DNA of 64,000 nt from Rothia sp. (in: high G+C Gram-positive bacteria) (GCF_030540545.1 NZ_JAUNVZ010000008.1:88757-152756); one strand, 5' to 3'; positions 17,045 to 25,220 are shown, counted from the stretch's first letter. Program-made: numbers and translations. Notes: generated by a model not told the origin, from the letters alone.

Positions 17045-18236
17045 ATGGTTTCTACCCCCCCCCGTAGATACTGAGGAAACCCAGGATTACGAAGAAGAAT
17101 ATCGTAATTCACATCTTACTGATGAGGAGCGTGAAGATTTAGAAGATTCTTCTGAAGCCTCACCTCGTGTAACCTATAAAGGGCAAGATTTTGATATTGA
17201 AGGTCTTGTTCGACGTATGGGACGTAAGCAAATCTTAATTCCTCGATTTGGTGATTTAGAAGATAAAGATTTGATTGAGACTGCTAGTTTTCAGCGGGGA
17301 TTTGTATGGAAAAAGCAGCAGATGGATCGATTTATTGAATCGATCTTAATGGGTTATCCTATCCCTAGTATATTTCTGGTAGAACAAAGTGATAATAAAA
17401 AGCTTGTTCTTGATGGCCAGCAGCGCCTTACTACTCTGTATCGTTTTATGAATGCAGAAGATGAATATAAGGCAAAAGATCTTCAGTATGTATCTGATGA
17501 ATATAAAGGATACTCTTTCAAGACCTTGCCCGAGGACTTAAAGAATAAGTTTATTGATACGTATCTTTCTGCCGTTATTGTTAAATCGTCTCCTAATCCG
17601 GATGACATGAGTGCAATTTATCAAATTTTCGAACGCCTTAATTCTGGGGGTTCTCAGCTTACACCTCATGAGATTCGCGTCGCACTGTATGGCGGTGAAA
17701 TCGTGCATGAAATTACCCAGCTTAATCATGACGGAAACTGGCGAAAAATTTACAATAAAATTGGCGATGATAAACTGGATCCTCGTGTTCGCGATCATGA
17801 GCTTGTAACCCGTATTTTAGCTATTTATCTTCACGGTGCAGAATATAAGAAGCCGATGAAGTCTTTCTTGAATCGTTTCTTGGAAGAAAATAAAGACGGT
17901 GTTACTGATGGCGCTGCAGAGGCTATTCAGCTTTTTAAGAAAGCAAGTGCGCTGCTGGCAGAGATTGACGAGGACAAGAATCGAGTGCTACGTCTGTCAA
18001 CCACCTCAACTGTTGCAGTTGCATGGACTGACGCTCTTTACTATGGACTCATGAAAAAGCTCTCTACTGAAGGGGCTGTAACCCTTCAGGCTTTGAAGGG
18101 TATTATTGAAGATTTGCGTGGCTCTGTTGATGTTAAGGGCACTGAGCTTCATAATGCGTTTACTCGTGCAGGTAGCGATGATAAGCAGCTTAAATTACGT
18201 CTTGCTACTGTAGCAAAGGCATTTGGGGTGTTGTAA
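17045..18236 (+). CDS. DUF262 (GmrS-like N-terminal domain) protein, out of frame at a poly-C tract
   Basis: A good Shine-Dalgarno (AAAGGAAA, 17031-17038) precedes an ATG at 17045. That frame reads MVSTPP, then meets a stop at 17072 because of a run of nine C. The main frame runs without a stop from base 64 of the same interval (17064) to 18236. With eight C the product would be 396 residues; as it stands only the internal ATG at 17217 (339 residues) is usable. DUF262 signatures: FQRGFVW, SILMGYPIPSIFLVE and LVLDGQQRLTTL (DGQQR at residues 66-70 from 17217). DUF262 is a ParB/sulfiredoxin-like nucleotide-binding domain found in type IV restriction (GmrSD, BrxU) and other defence proteins. No HNH domain is present. 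Strongly AT-rich against its neighbours. The HEPN gene follows one base after the stop. Confidence 0.8.
17055..17063 (+). repeat. Homopolymer run of nine C within the DUF262 start region
   Basis: Nine C follow codons 1-3 and the A of codon 4. Loss of one C, or gain of two, would join the ATG at 17045 to the long downstream frame. Runs like this mutate by slippage and are classic phase-variation switches; sequencing error in a homopolymer is the alternative. Confidence 0.85.
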
Positions 18237-18237
18237 G

Positions 18238-18837
18238 ATGACTAGCTTTTCGGTGAGGCAAGGTATTTATGATAGTGCAGATGACCTGCGGAATTTAAGA
18301 GAAGTAGCGCAACATATAGAAATCATTCGAGAATCATTAAATTCATTTTATGGGGTTCTTCAGGCATTGCGTCATGACGAAGATCTTGAACGTCTAGATG
18401 ATATTGTCAATTCGCTTGATAATTTGGAAGATGCGATATCTAAATTTCTTCTTCTTCGTTCTGCTGGGCATGTAGAATATGTTGTAAAGAATATGGTGAA
18501 GGACGCAGTTAAGCATTATGTGTTGAGAGACAGCTCGCAAGAATCTGAGTACTTTACTAAGCTTCTTAATTCTGCTCTTGCGGATAATCAGGTGGTAAAT
18601 CCTTCTTGGGGTAATATTGTGAAACATATTTCACAATATGATAAAGACTGGAAAGAAGCGATTGATGACCGTATAGATGAGGATGCTAAAGAAAATCTTA
18701 ATAGAATAACAAAGATTCGTAATAGCGTTGCTCATGGAGGGAGTCAGAATGTCTCTCGAGTGAAAGCTATTGAAGATAGTGAATTTGCTGAAGAATTTGC
18801 TAATATTGTAGTGGATGTTATATCTCCGAAAGGCTAG
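18238..18837 (+). CDS. HEPN-superfamily RNase candidate paired with DUF262
   Basis: 199 residues from the ATG at 18238, one base after the DUF262 stop, so the two are surely co-transcribed and probably translationally coupled. Near the C-terminus is RNSVAHGG (Arg161, Asn162, His166), the R-N-x-x-x-H signature of HEPN ribonucleases, within a mainly helical, charged protein (for example DIVNSLDNLEDAISKFLLLRS). HEPN proteins are metal-independent RNases in abortive-infection, toxin-antitoxin and CRISPR effectors. HEPN-like nucleases of the MAE_28990/RiboL-PSP type occur beside DUF262 genes elsewhere (from memory). A sample line, 18301-18360, has 19 G/C of 60, against 38 of 60 in hemB at 16921-16980. 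No database match could be run; the HEPN call rests on the motif, helicity and partner. Confidence 0.65.
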   Translation: MTSFSVRQGIYDSADDLRNLREVAQHIEIIRESLNSFYGVLQALRHDEDLERLDDIVNSLDNLEDAISKFLLLRSAGHVEYVVKNMVKDAVKHYVLRDSSQESEYFTKLLNSALADNQVVNPSWGNIVKHISQYDKDWKEAIDDRIDEDAKENLNRITKIRNSVAHGGSQNVSRVKAIEDSEFAEEFANIVVDVISPKG

Positions 18838-18972
18838 TCAGAAGGAAATCTAATTGTCTCTGAGCGTAAATATATAGAATGTGAACTAGAACCTGCAGGC
18901 TGTGAAGTATAATAAATCCCTGCAGCTGTAGGCAGATTAGAAATGTTTGCCCACCAGGTGTAGGGTTTACAT

Positions 18973-19041
18973 CGTTTAGGATGGTTCTCCGGGGCTCTTG
19001 TATTTGCTTTGTACCTGAACTAGAGAGCGCCGCCCTAAACG
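18973..19041 (-). repeat. Intergenic stem element, copy 4 (variant stem)
   Basis: 69-nt element with ends CGTTTAGG and CCTAAACG, a different terminal stem from the other copies. Read on the minus strand, its core GCTCTCTAGTTCAGGTA...AAGAGC closely matches copy 5. The whole outer stem has changed while staying paired. Lies 136 bases after the HEPN gene. Confidence 0.7.
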
Positions 19042-19051
19042 GCTACATATA

Positions 19052-19090
19052 GCAATCCGGCCACATCTGAAGTAGATGCGACCGGATTGC
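19052..19090. repeat. Hairpin built from two inverted CCGG-type repeat ends
   Basis: GCAATCCGG (19052-19060) and CCGGATTGC (19082-19090) pair, and inside them ACATCT pairs with AGATG. It stands between the convergent HEPN and FadD genes and may terminate transcription, although no T run follows. Confidence 0.6.
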
Positions 19091-19138
19091 GGTCGTAGAA
19101 CACTTATCCCATGTGAGGACAGCGTAAAGCGAATAAAG

Positions 19139-19223
19139 CGCATGGGACAAGCCCCTGGGAGTAGCGTTCCCGGGGGCTCTTACGTTTGTTTCTTACCTGA
19201 GCTAAAGAGGCTCATCCCATGCG
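19139..19223 (-). repeat. Intergenic stem element, copy 5
   Basis: 85-nt element on the minus strand with ends CGCATGGGATGAG and CTTGTCCCATGCG. Its core CTCTTTAGCTCAGGTAAGAA then AAGAGCCCCCGGGAACG matches copy 4. A further TCCCATGTG at 19107-19115 can pair with the element's CATGGGA at 19141-19147, so two competing stems are possible. Confidence 0.75.
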
Positions 19224-19255
19224 GGTGATATATGACCTTCTGAACCTTTAATAAA

Positions 19256-19335
19256 GCAATCCGGCGTAAGCTGGGGATTGCTATCAGGCCTCGCAAGCTT
19301 CGGCCGGATAGCAATCCGCAGCATAGCCGGATTGC
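19256..19335. repeat. Two adjacent hairpins of CCGG-type repeat sequence
   Basis: GCAATCC (19256-19262) pairs with GGATTGC (19275-19281). GCTATCAGGCC then pairs with GGCCGGATAGC (one bulge), followed by GCAATCC again and CCGGATTGC. The units of the dispersed CCGG repeat are here in alternating orientation. Ends just before the fadD stop, in a convergent 3' region. Confidence 0.55.
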
Positions 19336-19345
19336 AGTCTAATAA

Positions 19346-21445
19346 CTACTGCTCTTCGCTAGGAGTATCCTGATCCTCACGAGAAGCACGGTATTCCTGC
19401 AGGCGTTCATTGAGCTGTTCGCGGGTGAGCTCCAGGCGTTCGGCGGCCGCCTCGCGCGCTTCCACCAGCTGCTCGCGAGTCTGCTCGAACTGCTCAGCCA
19501 GCTGTTCGCGAGCCTCAGTTAGCTGCTCGCGAGTCTGCTCGAACTGCTCAGCCAGCTGCTCACGAGCCTGACCGAGCCTCTCTGAAGCCTGCTCCACAGC
19601 CTCCTTCAGGCGCTCACCCGTCGGGGTTGCAGTAACCTTACCGTACATATCATCCACATACGCCTGGAAATCAGCCAGCACCTTAGCGCGCTTCACCTTC
19701 TGAGAAGGGGTCAGGTAGCCGTCTTCCTCCGTCAGATCCTTAGACATAATACGGAACTCACGAATGGCCTCCGCGCGGGAAACCAGCTGGTTCGCCTCAT
19801 CCACAATGCGCTGAATAGCCTCACGCACCGTCGGGTGCACCGCAGCCTCCGGCATAGCCAGCGATCGCGGCAAACCCAGGTGCTCCAATTGATCCGGCAG
19901 GGTATCCGGATCAAGAGTCACCAGAGCCGAAATAAACGGCTTCTCATCGCCCACCAGCATCGCCTGAGAAACCAGGGGAGAGGTGCGCAGATGATTCTCA
20001 GCAATCGCCGGGATCACGTTCTTACCGCCGGCAGTCACAATAATTTCCTTCTTGCGACCCACAATCTTCAGCAGACCCTGCTCATCAAAACGTGCCAAAT
20101 CGCCGGTGCGGAACCAGCCGTCCTCGGTGAACGCCACAGCGTCCTCTTCTGGGTTCTTATAGTAGCCGCGAATCACGCCAACACCGCGAACCTCCAGCTC
20201 GCCATCTTCAGCAATACGACCCTCAGCACCCGGCAGCAGCGGGCCAATAGAACCAATCTGAAAACCGCGAATACGACCGGCAGCAATGGGTGCGCAGGTC
20301 TCGGTCAGGCCGTAACCCTCCACCACTTCAATACCCACTGCGTGGAAGAAATGATTCAGGCGTACACCCAGCGGGCCACCACCAGAGACCGCATACTTCA
20401 GCTTGCCACCCATAGCAGCGCGCAGCTTAGAGTACACCAGCGCATCATAGAACTTATACTGAGCCGCCAGCTTAAACGGCACGCGACCGGCAACCTTCGC
20501 CTGGCTCCAGCGCACCGCAATATCCACACTGCGCTCAAAAATACGCTGATTAGCGGTGCCGCCCTTAGCGGCCTTCGCCATGGCGCCCTCGTATACTTTC
20601 TCAAAAACGCGAGGAACCACCAGCAGGAAGGTTGGCTTAAAACTATCCAAATCCGATGCCAGGTTCTTAATATTGGGCGAGTGACCAACCACCACGCCCG
20701 CATCCAGCGCCAGCACCTCAATCAAACGCGCCAGCACATGCGCCAGGGGCAAGAACAAAATCAGAGAGTTCGAAGGGTTCGCGATCTCCGGCTCCACCAT
20801 CTTGGTGTTCACGCTCAGGTTCAAGAAATTACCATGGGTGAGCGGGCAACCCTTGGGGCGGCCGGTCGTGCCGGAAGTGTACACAATGGTCGCCAAATCC
20901 TCGCCGGAGGCAAAGGCGCGGGAAGCCTCCACCTGCTCGTCGGTCACGCCCTCGGCAACACCCAGAGCAATCAGGGAGTCCAAGGCGCCATGATCAATCA
21001 CCCAGGTGTGCTCCAGCTCAAAAGAGGCGAACTCGTGCGCTGTCTCAACGATGGCGGCAAGCTTATCGTTCTCCACGAAAATCGCCTTGACCTCGGCATG
21101 CTCCAGGGGGTACGCCACCTGAGCCGCGGCATTGGTCTCATAAATCGGAATGGACACGGCACCCGCATACCAGAGAGCAAAATCCAGCACGGTCCACTCA
21201 AAACGAGTACGGCACATAATCGCCACGCGATCGCCCGGCTCAATACCGCTCGCGATCAGGCCCTTGGCAACAGCCACCACCATGGAGCGGAAGGACTGGG
21301 CGCGCACAGGCTGCCAGTTACCGGGGGACTTCTGCCAACGGTAAATCACGGGGTTGGAAGAATCGGCGCAGCGGCGCTCAAGAATGCTGGTCAGGTTCAA
21401 CGCCGGGTCGCACATAACCTCTGCGGGAACAGAATGAATCATCAT
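19346..21445 (-). CDS. Long-chain acyl-CoA ligase (FadD15-like) with coiled-coil tail
   Basis: 699 residues. Activates fatty acids to acyl-AMP and then acyl-CoA. ANL-superfamily motifs: the P-loop-like YTSGTTGRPKGCPLTHGN near residue 190, VEGYGLTETCAPI near residue 370, and GWFRTGDLARFDEQG with KIVGRKKEIIVTAGGKNV beyond it. After about residue 595 comes an unusual charged helical tail in which REQLAEQFEQTREQL occurs twice, encoded by a 54-bp direct repeat (starts 19471 and 19525). The start may be 21445 or the next Met at 21442. The hydrolase gene ends 12 bases upstream, so the two form an operon. Position next to plsC, aroG and pknL resembles the fadD15 region of M. tuberculosis. Confidence 0.88.
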   Translation of the reverse strand: MMIHSVPAEVMCDPALNLTSILERRCADSSNPVIYRWQKSPGNWQPVRAQSFRSMVVAVAKGLIASGIEPGDRVAIMCRTRFEWTVLDFALWYAGAVSIPIYETNAAAQVAYPLEHAEVKAIFVENDKLAAIVETAHEFASFELEHTWVIDHGALDSLIALGVAEGVTDEQVEASRAFASGEDLATIVYTSGTTGRPKGCPLTHGNFLNLSVNTKMVEPEIANPSNSLILFLPLAHVLARLIEVLALDAGVVVGHSPNIKNLASDLDSFKPTFLLVVPRVFEKVYEGAMAKAAKGGTANQRIFERSVDIAVRWSQAKVAGRVPFKLAAQYKFYDALVYSKLRAAMGGKLKYAVSGGGPLGVRLNHFFHAVGIEVVEGYGLTETCAPIAAGRIRGFQIGSIGPLLPGAEGRIAEDGELEVRGVGVIRGYYKNPEEDAVAFTEDGWFRTGDLARFDEQGLLKIVGRKKEIIVTAGGKNVIPAIAENHLRTSPLVSQAMLVGDEKPFISALVTLDPDTLPDQLEHLGLPRSLAMPEAAVHPTVREAIQRIVDEANQLVSRAEAIREFRIMSKDLTEEDGYLTPSQKVKRAKVLADFQAYVDDMYGKVTATPTGERLKEAVEQASERLGQAREQLAEQFEQTREQLTEAREQLAEQFEQTREQLVEAREAAAERLELTREQLNERLQEYRASREDQDTPSEEQ

Positions 21446-21457
21446 TGACGTGCCTCT

Positions 21458-22552
21458 CTACTGCACTGTGCGCGTATCGCGCACCAAACCGTTAATGAAC
21501 GAGCCGGTTTCCGCCAGCACGAATGCCGCGTCCCGATCCAGGGTTGCCACATGGTAACTATTGGGCAACCACCTAAATTCTACCGGAGATGAACAATGTT
21601 CCAGAAAAAACTCGTGGGATGAGTCCGAGACCACATGATCATTGCGGGAGCGCAAATACAGCACCGGCGCCTCCACACGGTGCACCAGTGAACGCGTCTC
21701 CTTACCCAACAGATGCAGCTGATAAATCGCCGCGGTGGGCGTGCGGCCATAACTACCCTCATCCACACCAGGAATGGAAATATCACTACCAATAGACGCC
21801 AAAGAAGGCAACAGGGGAGCAAGCCAGCGTGCGGCGCCCATCATGGGGTTCACATCCACCAGGAAGGGGTTAATCAGCACCAGTCCCTCAACTTTAAAAC
21901 GCGCCGCAATATTAATCGCCAGCGCACCGCCCATAGACATACCCACCAGCACCACCTTAAAACCCAGCTTAGTCAGGCGACGATAGGACAGTTCCACAGA
22001 ACCCAGCCACTCGCGATAGGTGGAGTCAGCCAGAGCAGCGGTATCGGTGCCGTGCCCGGTCAGCAGCGGCATTTCCACCGGGTAGCGGTTCTCACACAGA
22101 TAATCGGCAATGGGGTACATGGAGTGCGGGGAGCCGGTAAAACCGTGAATAATAATGACCGCCGTATCATTATCGGCAGTGGCGCGCCCACCGGCGTAGT
22201 GAATCGGCTCGTGACGATACCCCTCGGGTGCATAAGCAATAGTGCGGGAGTTCAGCGGCACGCTCGCCAGGGCCTTGAGAGCGGTCATCAGTGGCAGGGA
22301 GGAGGCGCGCTCCGCCTGGCTCTGCATATGCTGCACGCCCTGGCTAACGCTCTGCTGAATCTTTACCTGCGCCTGCGCGGTCTTTTCCCGGGTAGCGGTG
22401 TTCAGCTGCGCCAGGCGTTCCTGGGCGAATTGCACGCGCGCATCGTGACCGTAGCGTTTGGGCTTATCCTGCTGTTCCTGCGCTGTGGATTGGGCAGCTT
22501 GGGTGTCCAATCGGCGTTGGGCTACCTGTTTGAGGTCGTCAATAAATTTCAT
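21458..22552 (-). CDS. Alpha/beta hydrolase with N-terminal coiled coil
   Basis: 364 residues. The first ~95 are Gln/Ala/Glu-rich and probably form a coiled coil. The hydrolase domain has VIIHGFTGSPHSM (oxyanion region), VVLVGMSMGGAL (nucleophile Ser of GxSxG), YLRSRNDHVVSD (catalytic Asp) and LPNSYHVATLD (catalytic His). This layout matches monoacylglycerol-lipase or carboxylesterase-type enzymes. The ATG at 22552 follows AGGAGAGAG. It is the first gene of a two-gene operon with the acyl-CoA ligase, so released fatty acids could feed directly to activation (inference). Both proteins carry coiled-coil extensions at opposite ends, which might let them associate. Confidence 0.82.
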   Translation of the reverse strand: MKFIDDLKQVAQRRLDTQAAQSTAQEQQDKPKRYGHDARVQFAQERLAQLNTATREKTAQAQVKIQQSVSQGVQHMQSQAERASSLPLMTALKALASVPLNSRTIAYAPEGYRHEPIHYAGGRATADNDTAVIIIHGFTGSPHSMYPIADYLCENRYPVEMPLLTGHGTDTAALADSTYREWLGSVELSYRRLTKLGFKVVLVGMSMGGALAINIAARFKVEGLVLINPFLVDVNPMMGAARWLAPLLPSLASIGSDISIPGVDEGSYGRTPTAAIYQLHLLGKETRSLVHRVEAPVLYLRSRNDHVVSDSSHEFFLEHCSSPVEFRWLPNSYHVATLDRDAAFVLAETGSFINGLVRDTRTVQ

Positions 22553-22591
22553 GGCTCTCTCCTGCTGTGTCTAGGCTATCTTACCCTCTGA

Positions 22592-22658
22592 CGTCGCGAA
22601 TAGTATTTTTCCTCGCGAGGGGTGTCTTCCCTCGCGAGGAAAAATACTATTCGCGCGG
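22592..22658. repeat. 67-bp palindrome, copy 2 (inverted orientation)
   Basis: The left arm 22592-22621 pairs with 22629-22658 for 27 of 30 positions, around the loop GTGTCTT, which is the exact reverse complement of the loop in copy 1. In the stem, TTTTTCCTCGCGAGGG replaces TTTTTCGTCGCGAGGG, with the matching change on the other arm. Lies between the divergent hydrolase and plsC genes. Confidence 0.9.
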
Positions 22659-22726
22659 CGGGGGAGGGGTGCAGTACAGTAGAATCAAAGACAAGAATCC
22701 GCTCCGCTCAACACACAGAGAAGACT

Positions 22727-23467
22727 ATGTACGAATTTCTGAAAGCCGTTGGTACCCCGCTGTCCAATATGCTCTACAACCATGAGGTCACCGGCCTGGA
22801 AAACCTGCCCGAAGGCCCGGCAATCCTCGCCAGTAACCACCTGGCGTTTGTAGACTCCATTTTTATTCCCCAGGCTGTGGGCCCCAAGGTGCATTTTTTG
22901 GCAAAGAGCGACTACTTCACCACCCCGGGTTTGAAGGGTGCCGCTATGCGCCAGTTCTTCACCCGCACCGGCCAGCTGCCCATGGATCGATCCGGCGGTT
23001 CTAAGAGCGCCGAGTCTCTGCAGGCTGGTCTGGATATTCTGGAGCAGGGCGGCTACCTGGGCATTTATCCCGAGGGCACCCGCAGCCCCGACGGTCGCTT
23101 CTACCGCCCCAAGACCGGTGTTGCGCGCCTTGCCATGCTCTCGGGTGCGCCCGTGATTCCGGTTGGTCAGATCGGTACCGATTTGGTGCAGCGCGCTGGC
23201 TCCAACCGCCCGCACGCGCGCTACGCGGGTCAGAAGATTACCGTCAAAACCATTATTGGTAAGCCCCTGGACTTCTGGCACTACTCTTCTCGTGCCGAGG
23301 ACTACTCGGTGCAGCGCGGTGTTGCCGACCGTATTGGTGAAGCGATTCGTGAGCTGACCGGCCAAGACTATGTCGATGTAGACGCAGCCAAGGTCAAGGC
23401 GCTGATGAAGAGCGAGGGCCTAACTGCACGCCAGGCAAGTGAGCAGCTGCTGGCTGAAAAGAGCTAG
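22727..23467 (+). CDS. plsC: 1-acyl-glycerol-3-phosphate acyltransferase
   Basis: 246 residues from the ATG at 22727; the open frame reaches further up into the palindrome but lacks family character there. Motif I NHLAFVD (H-x4-D) is near residue 40, and motif III YPEGTRSPDG near residue 115, with an intervening FTRTGQLPMDRSGG. Transfers an acyl chain to lysophosphatidate in membrane phospholipid synthesis. Shine-Dalgarno is weak (AGAGAAG). A GC-rich terminator follows at 23508. Its place ahead of aroG matches other actinobacteria. The enzyme could use acyl-CoA made by the neighbouring ligase (inference). Confidence 0.9.
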   Translation: MYEFLKAVGTPLSNMLYNHEVTGLENLPEGPAILASNHLAFVDSIFIPQAVGPKVHFLAKSDYFTTPGLKGAAMRQFFTRTGQLPMDRSGGSKSAESLQAGLDILEQGGYLGIYPEGTRSPDGRFYRPKTGVARLAMLSGAPVIPVGQIGTDLVQRAGSNRPHARYAGQKITVKTIIGKPLDFWHYSSRAEDYSVQRGVADRIGEAIRELTGQDYVDVDAAKVKALMKSEGLTARQASEQLLAEKS

Positions 23468-23507
23468 CCTGTAGCAGTGCAGCTGAGGCTGATGCGATAT
23501 GCACACA

Positions 23508-23548
23508 AGGCGCCCGCGCCTGGTAATTCCTACCGAGCGCGGGCGCTT
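23508..23548 (+). terminator. Terminator after plsC
   Basis: GCGCCCGCGC (23510-23519) pairs with GCGCGGGCGC (23537-23546), with an inner GGTA/TACC stem. A T-rich stretch, TTGCTTTACAGGTTTTT, follows. Confidence 0.8.
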
Positions 23549-23650
23549 GCTTTACAGGTTTTTGCACCCTGTTCAGGGTTCGTTTTCTAGCGTGATGCCT
23601 GCACTTCGCTTAGAGCGAGGGGTAACTAACCATAAGCCTCGCACCTCGCC

Positions 23651-23656
23651 TATAAT
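23651..23656 (+). promoter_or_regulatory. Putative aroG -10 box
   Basis: A consensus TATAAT lies 75 bases before the aroG ATG. The -35 region is not close to consensus. The transcript would have a leader of about 65-70 nt. Confidence 0.55.
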
Positions 23657-23731
23657 GGTGTGTGTAGCCCGCCGCACACAGACAAAACGCAGCAGGCACC
23701 AACCGGTACACCATAGGTAAGTGAGACACAC

Positions 23732-25111
23732 ATGAGCACCGAAACCACCGCAGCAACCAACGCCAAAGCCATCGACTACGGTCTGGATAACTGGCGTAAA
23801 CTGCACATTGACCAGCAGCCGACCTGGGCCGAGCACCCTGACTATGCGCCCACCATCGCAGAGCTGAACGCCCTGCCCCCGCTGGTCTTTGCCGGCGAGG
23901 TAGATGCCATGCGCTCGCAGCTGGCTGAAGTTGCCGAAGGCAACGCGTTCCTGCTGCAGGGCGGCGACTGCGCCGAAACTTTCGAAGGTGCCACCGCTGA
24001 TAAGATTTCCGGCCGCGTGAAGACCCTGCTGCAGATGGCTGCGGTGCTCACCTACGGTGCGTCCATGCCTGTGGTGAAGATGGGTCGTATGGCGGGCCAG
24101 TTCTCCAAGCCGCGTAGCTCCGATATGGAGACCCGCGGCGAGGTGACCCTGCCGTCTTTCCGCGGTGAGACTGTCAACGGCTACGATTTCACCCCCGAGG
24201 CGCGCGCCCACGACCCGAAGCGTATGCTGCGCGGTTACCACACCAGCGCCTCCACCCTGAACCTGATCCGCGCCTTCACTAAGGGCGGCTTCGCTGACCT
24301 GCGCAGCGTGCACGCCTGGAACCGCGGCTTCACCGACAACCCGAACCATGCACGCTACGAGCAGACCGCACGTGAAATCGGTCGAGCACTGAAGTTCATG
24401 GAGGCCTGCGGTGTTGATTTCTCGGCGCTGAAGACCACCGATTTGTACACCGGTCATGAGGCGCTGGTGCTCGACTACGAGCGCGCCCTGACCCGTATCG
24501 ACTCGCGCACCGACCTGCCCTACGACACCTCCGCACACTTCCTGTGGATTGGTGAGCGTACCCGCGGTCTGGAGGATGCGCACGTGGACTTCCTCTCCAA
24601 GGTGCGCAACCCGATCGGCGTGAAGCTGGGCCCGACCACCACCGCCGAGGACGCTATCGCCCTGATTAACAAGCTTGACCCGAACCGCGAGCCGGGCCGC
24701 CTGACCTTCATTACCCGTATGGGCGCCGGCATGATTCGCGAGAAGCTGCCCGCAATCGTCGAGGGCGTGCAGCGCGAGGGCGCGAAGGTCGTGTGGGTGA
24801 CCGATCCCATGCACGGCAATACCATTTCCGTGCCCAGCGGCTACAAGACCCGCCGCTTTAACGATGTCATGGACGAGGTGCGCGGCTTCTTTGAGGTGCA
24901 CGAGGCACTCGGTTCCTTCCCCGGTGGTATCCACGTGGAGATGACCGGCGACGATGTGGCCGAATGCTTGGGCGGCTCCGACCCGGTGAATGAGGAAGAG
25001 TTCGCCGATCGTTACGAGTCGCTGTGCGATCCTCGCCTGAACCATGCGCAGTCCCTGGAGATTGCATTCCTGGTCTCTGAGTACCTGAAGGGCCGCCGCG
25101 GCACTAAGTAA
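23732..25111 (+). CDS. aroG: Class II 3-deoxy-7-phosphoheptulonate (DAHP) synthase
   Basis: 459 residues, the usual length for the class II (plant-type) enzyme. It condenses phosphoenolpyruvate and erythrose-4-phosphate in the first step of aromatic amino-acid synthesis. Recognisable blocks: LLQGGDCAETFEG near residue 74, VVKMGRMAGQFSKPRSS near 113, GYHTSASTLNL, GERTRGLEDAHVDFL, ITRMGAGMI, and VWVTDPMHGNT near 355 with metal-binding residues. The C-terminal FPGGIHVEMTGDDVAECLGG also fits. The start ATG is preceded by TAAGTGAG, a weak Shine-Dalgarno. Monocistronic between two clear terminators. Confidence 0.97.
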   Translation: MSTETTAATNAKAIDYGLDNWRKLHIDQQPTWAEHPDYAPTIAELNALPPLVFAGEVDAMRSQLAEVAEGNAFLLQGGDCAETFEGATADKISGRVKTLLQMAAVLTYGASMPVVKMGRMAGQFSKPRSSDMETRGEVTLPSFRGETVNGYDFTPEARAHDPKRMLRGYHTSASTLNLIRAFTKGGFADLRSVHAWNRGFTDNPNHARYEQTAREIGRALKFMEACGVDFSALKTTDLYTGHEALVLDYERALTRIDSRTDLPYDTSAHFLWIGERTRGLEDAHVDFLSKVRNPIGVKLGPTTTAEDAIALINKLDPNREPGRLTFITRMGAGMIREKLPAIVEGVQREGAKVVWVTDPMHGNTISVPSGYKTRRFNDVMDEVRGFFEVHEALGSFPGGIHVEMTGDDVAECLGGSDPVNEEEFADRYESLCDPRLNHAQSLEIAFLVSEYLKGRRGTK

Positions 25112-25122
25112 ACCGACATACC

Positions 25123-25155
25123 AATGACCCCGATACATCATGTATCGGGGTCATT
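25123..25155 (+). terminator. Terminator after aroG
   Basis: AATGACCCCGATACA and its exact reverse complement form a 15-bp stem with a 3-nt loop, followed by TTCTT. It sits between aroG and the convergent kinase gene and could act on both strands. Confidence 0.9.
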
Positions 25156-25220
25156 TTCTTATGCTCTGTGAGCCTGGATAGTAGAGCCTTATAGCTAGAG
25201 CCCTGTATTAGAGTCCTGTA

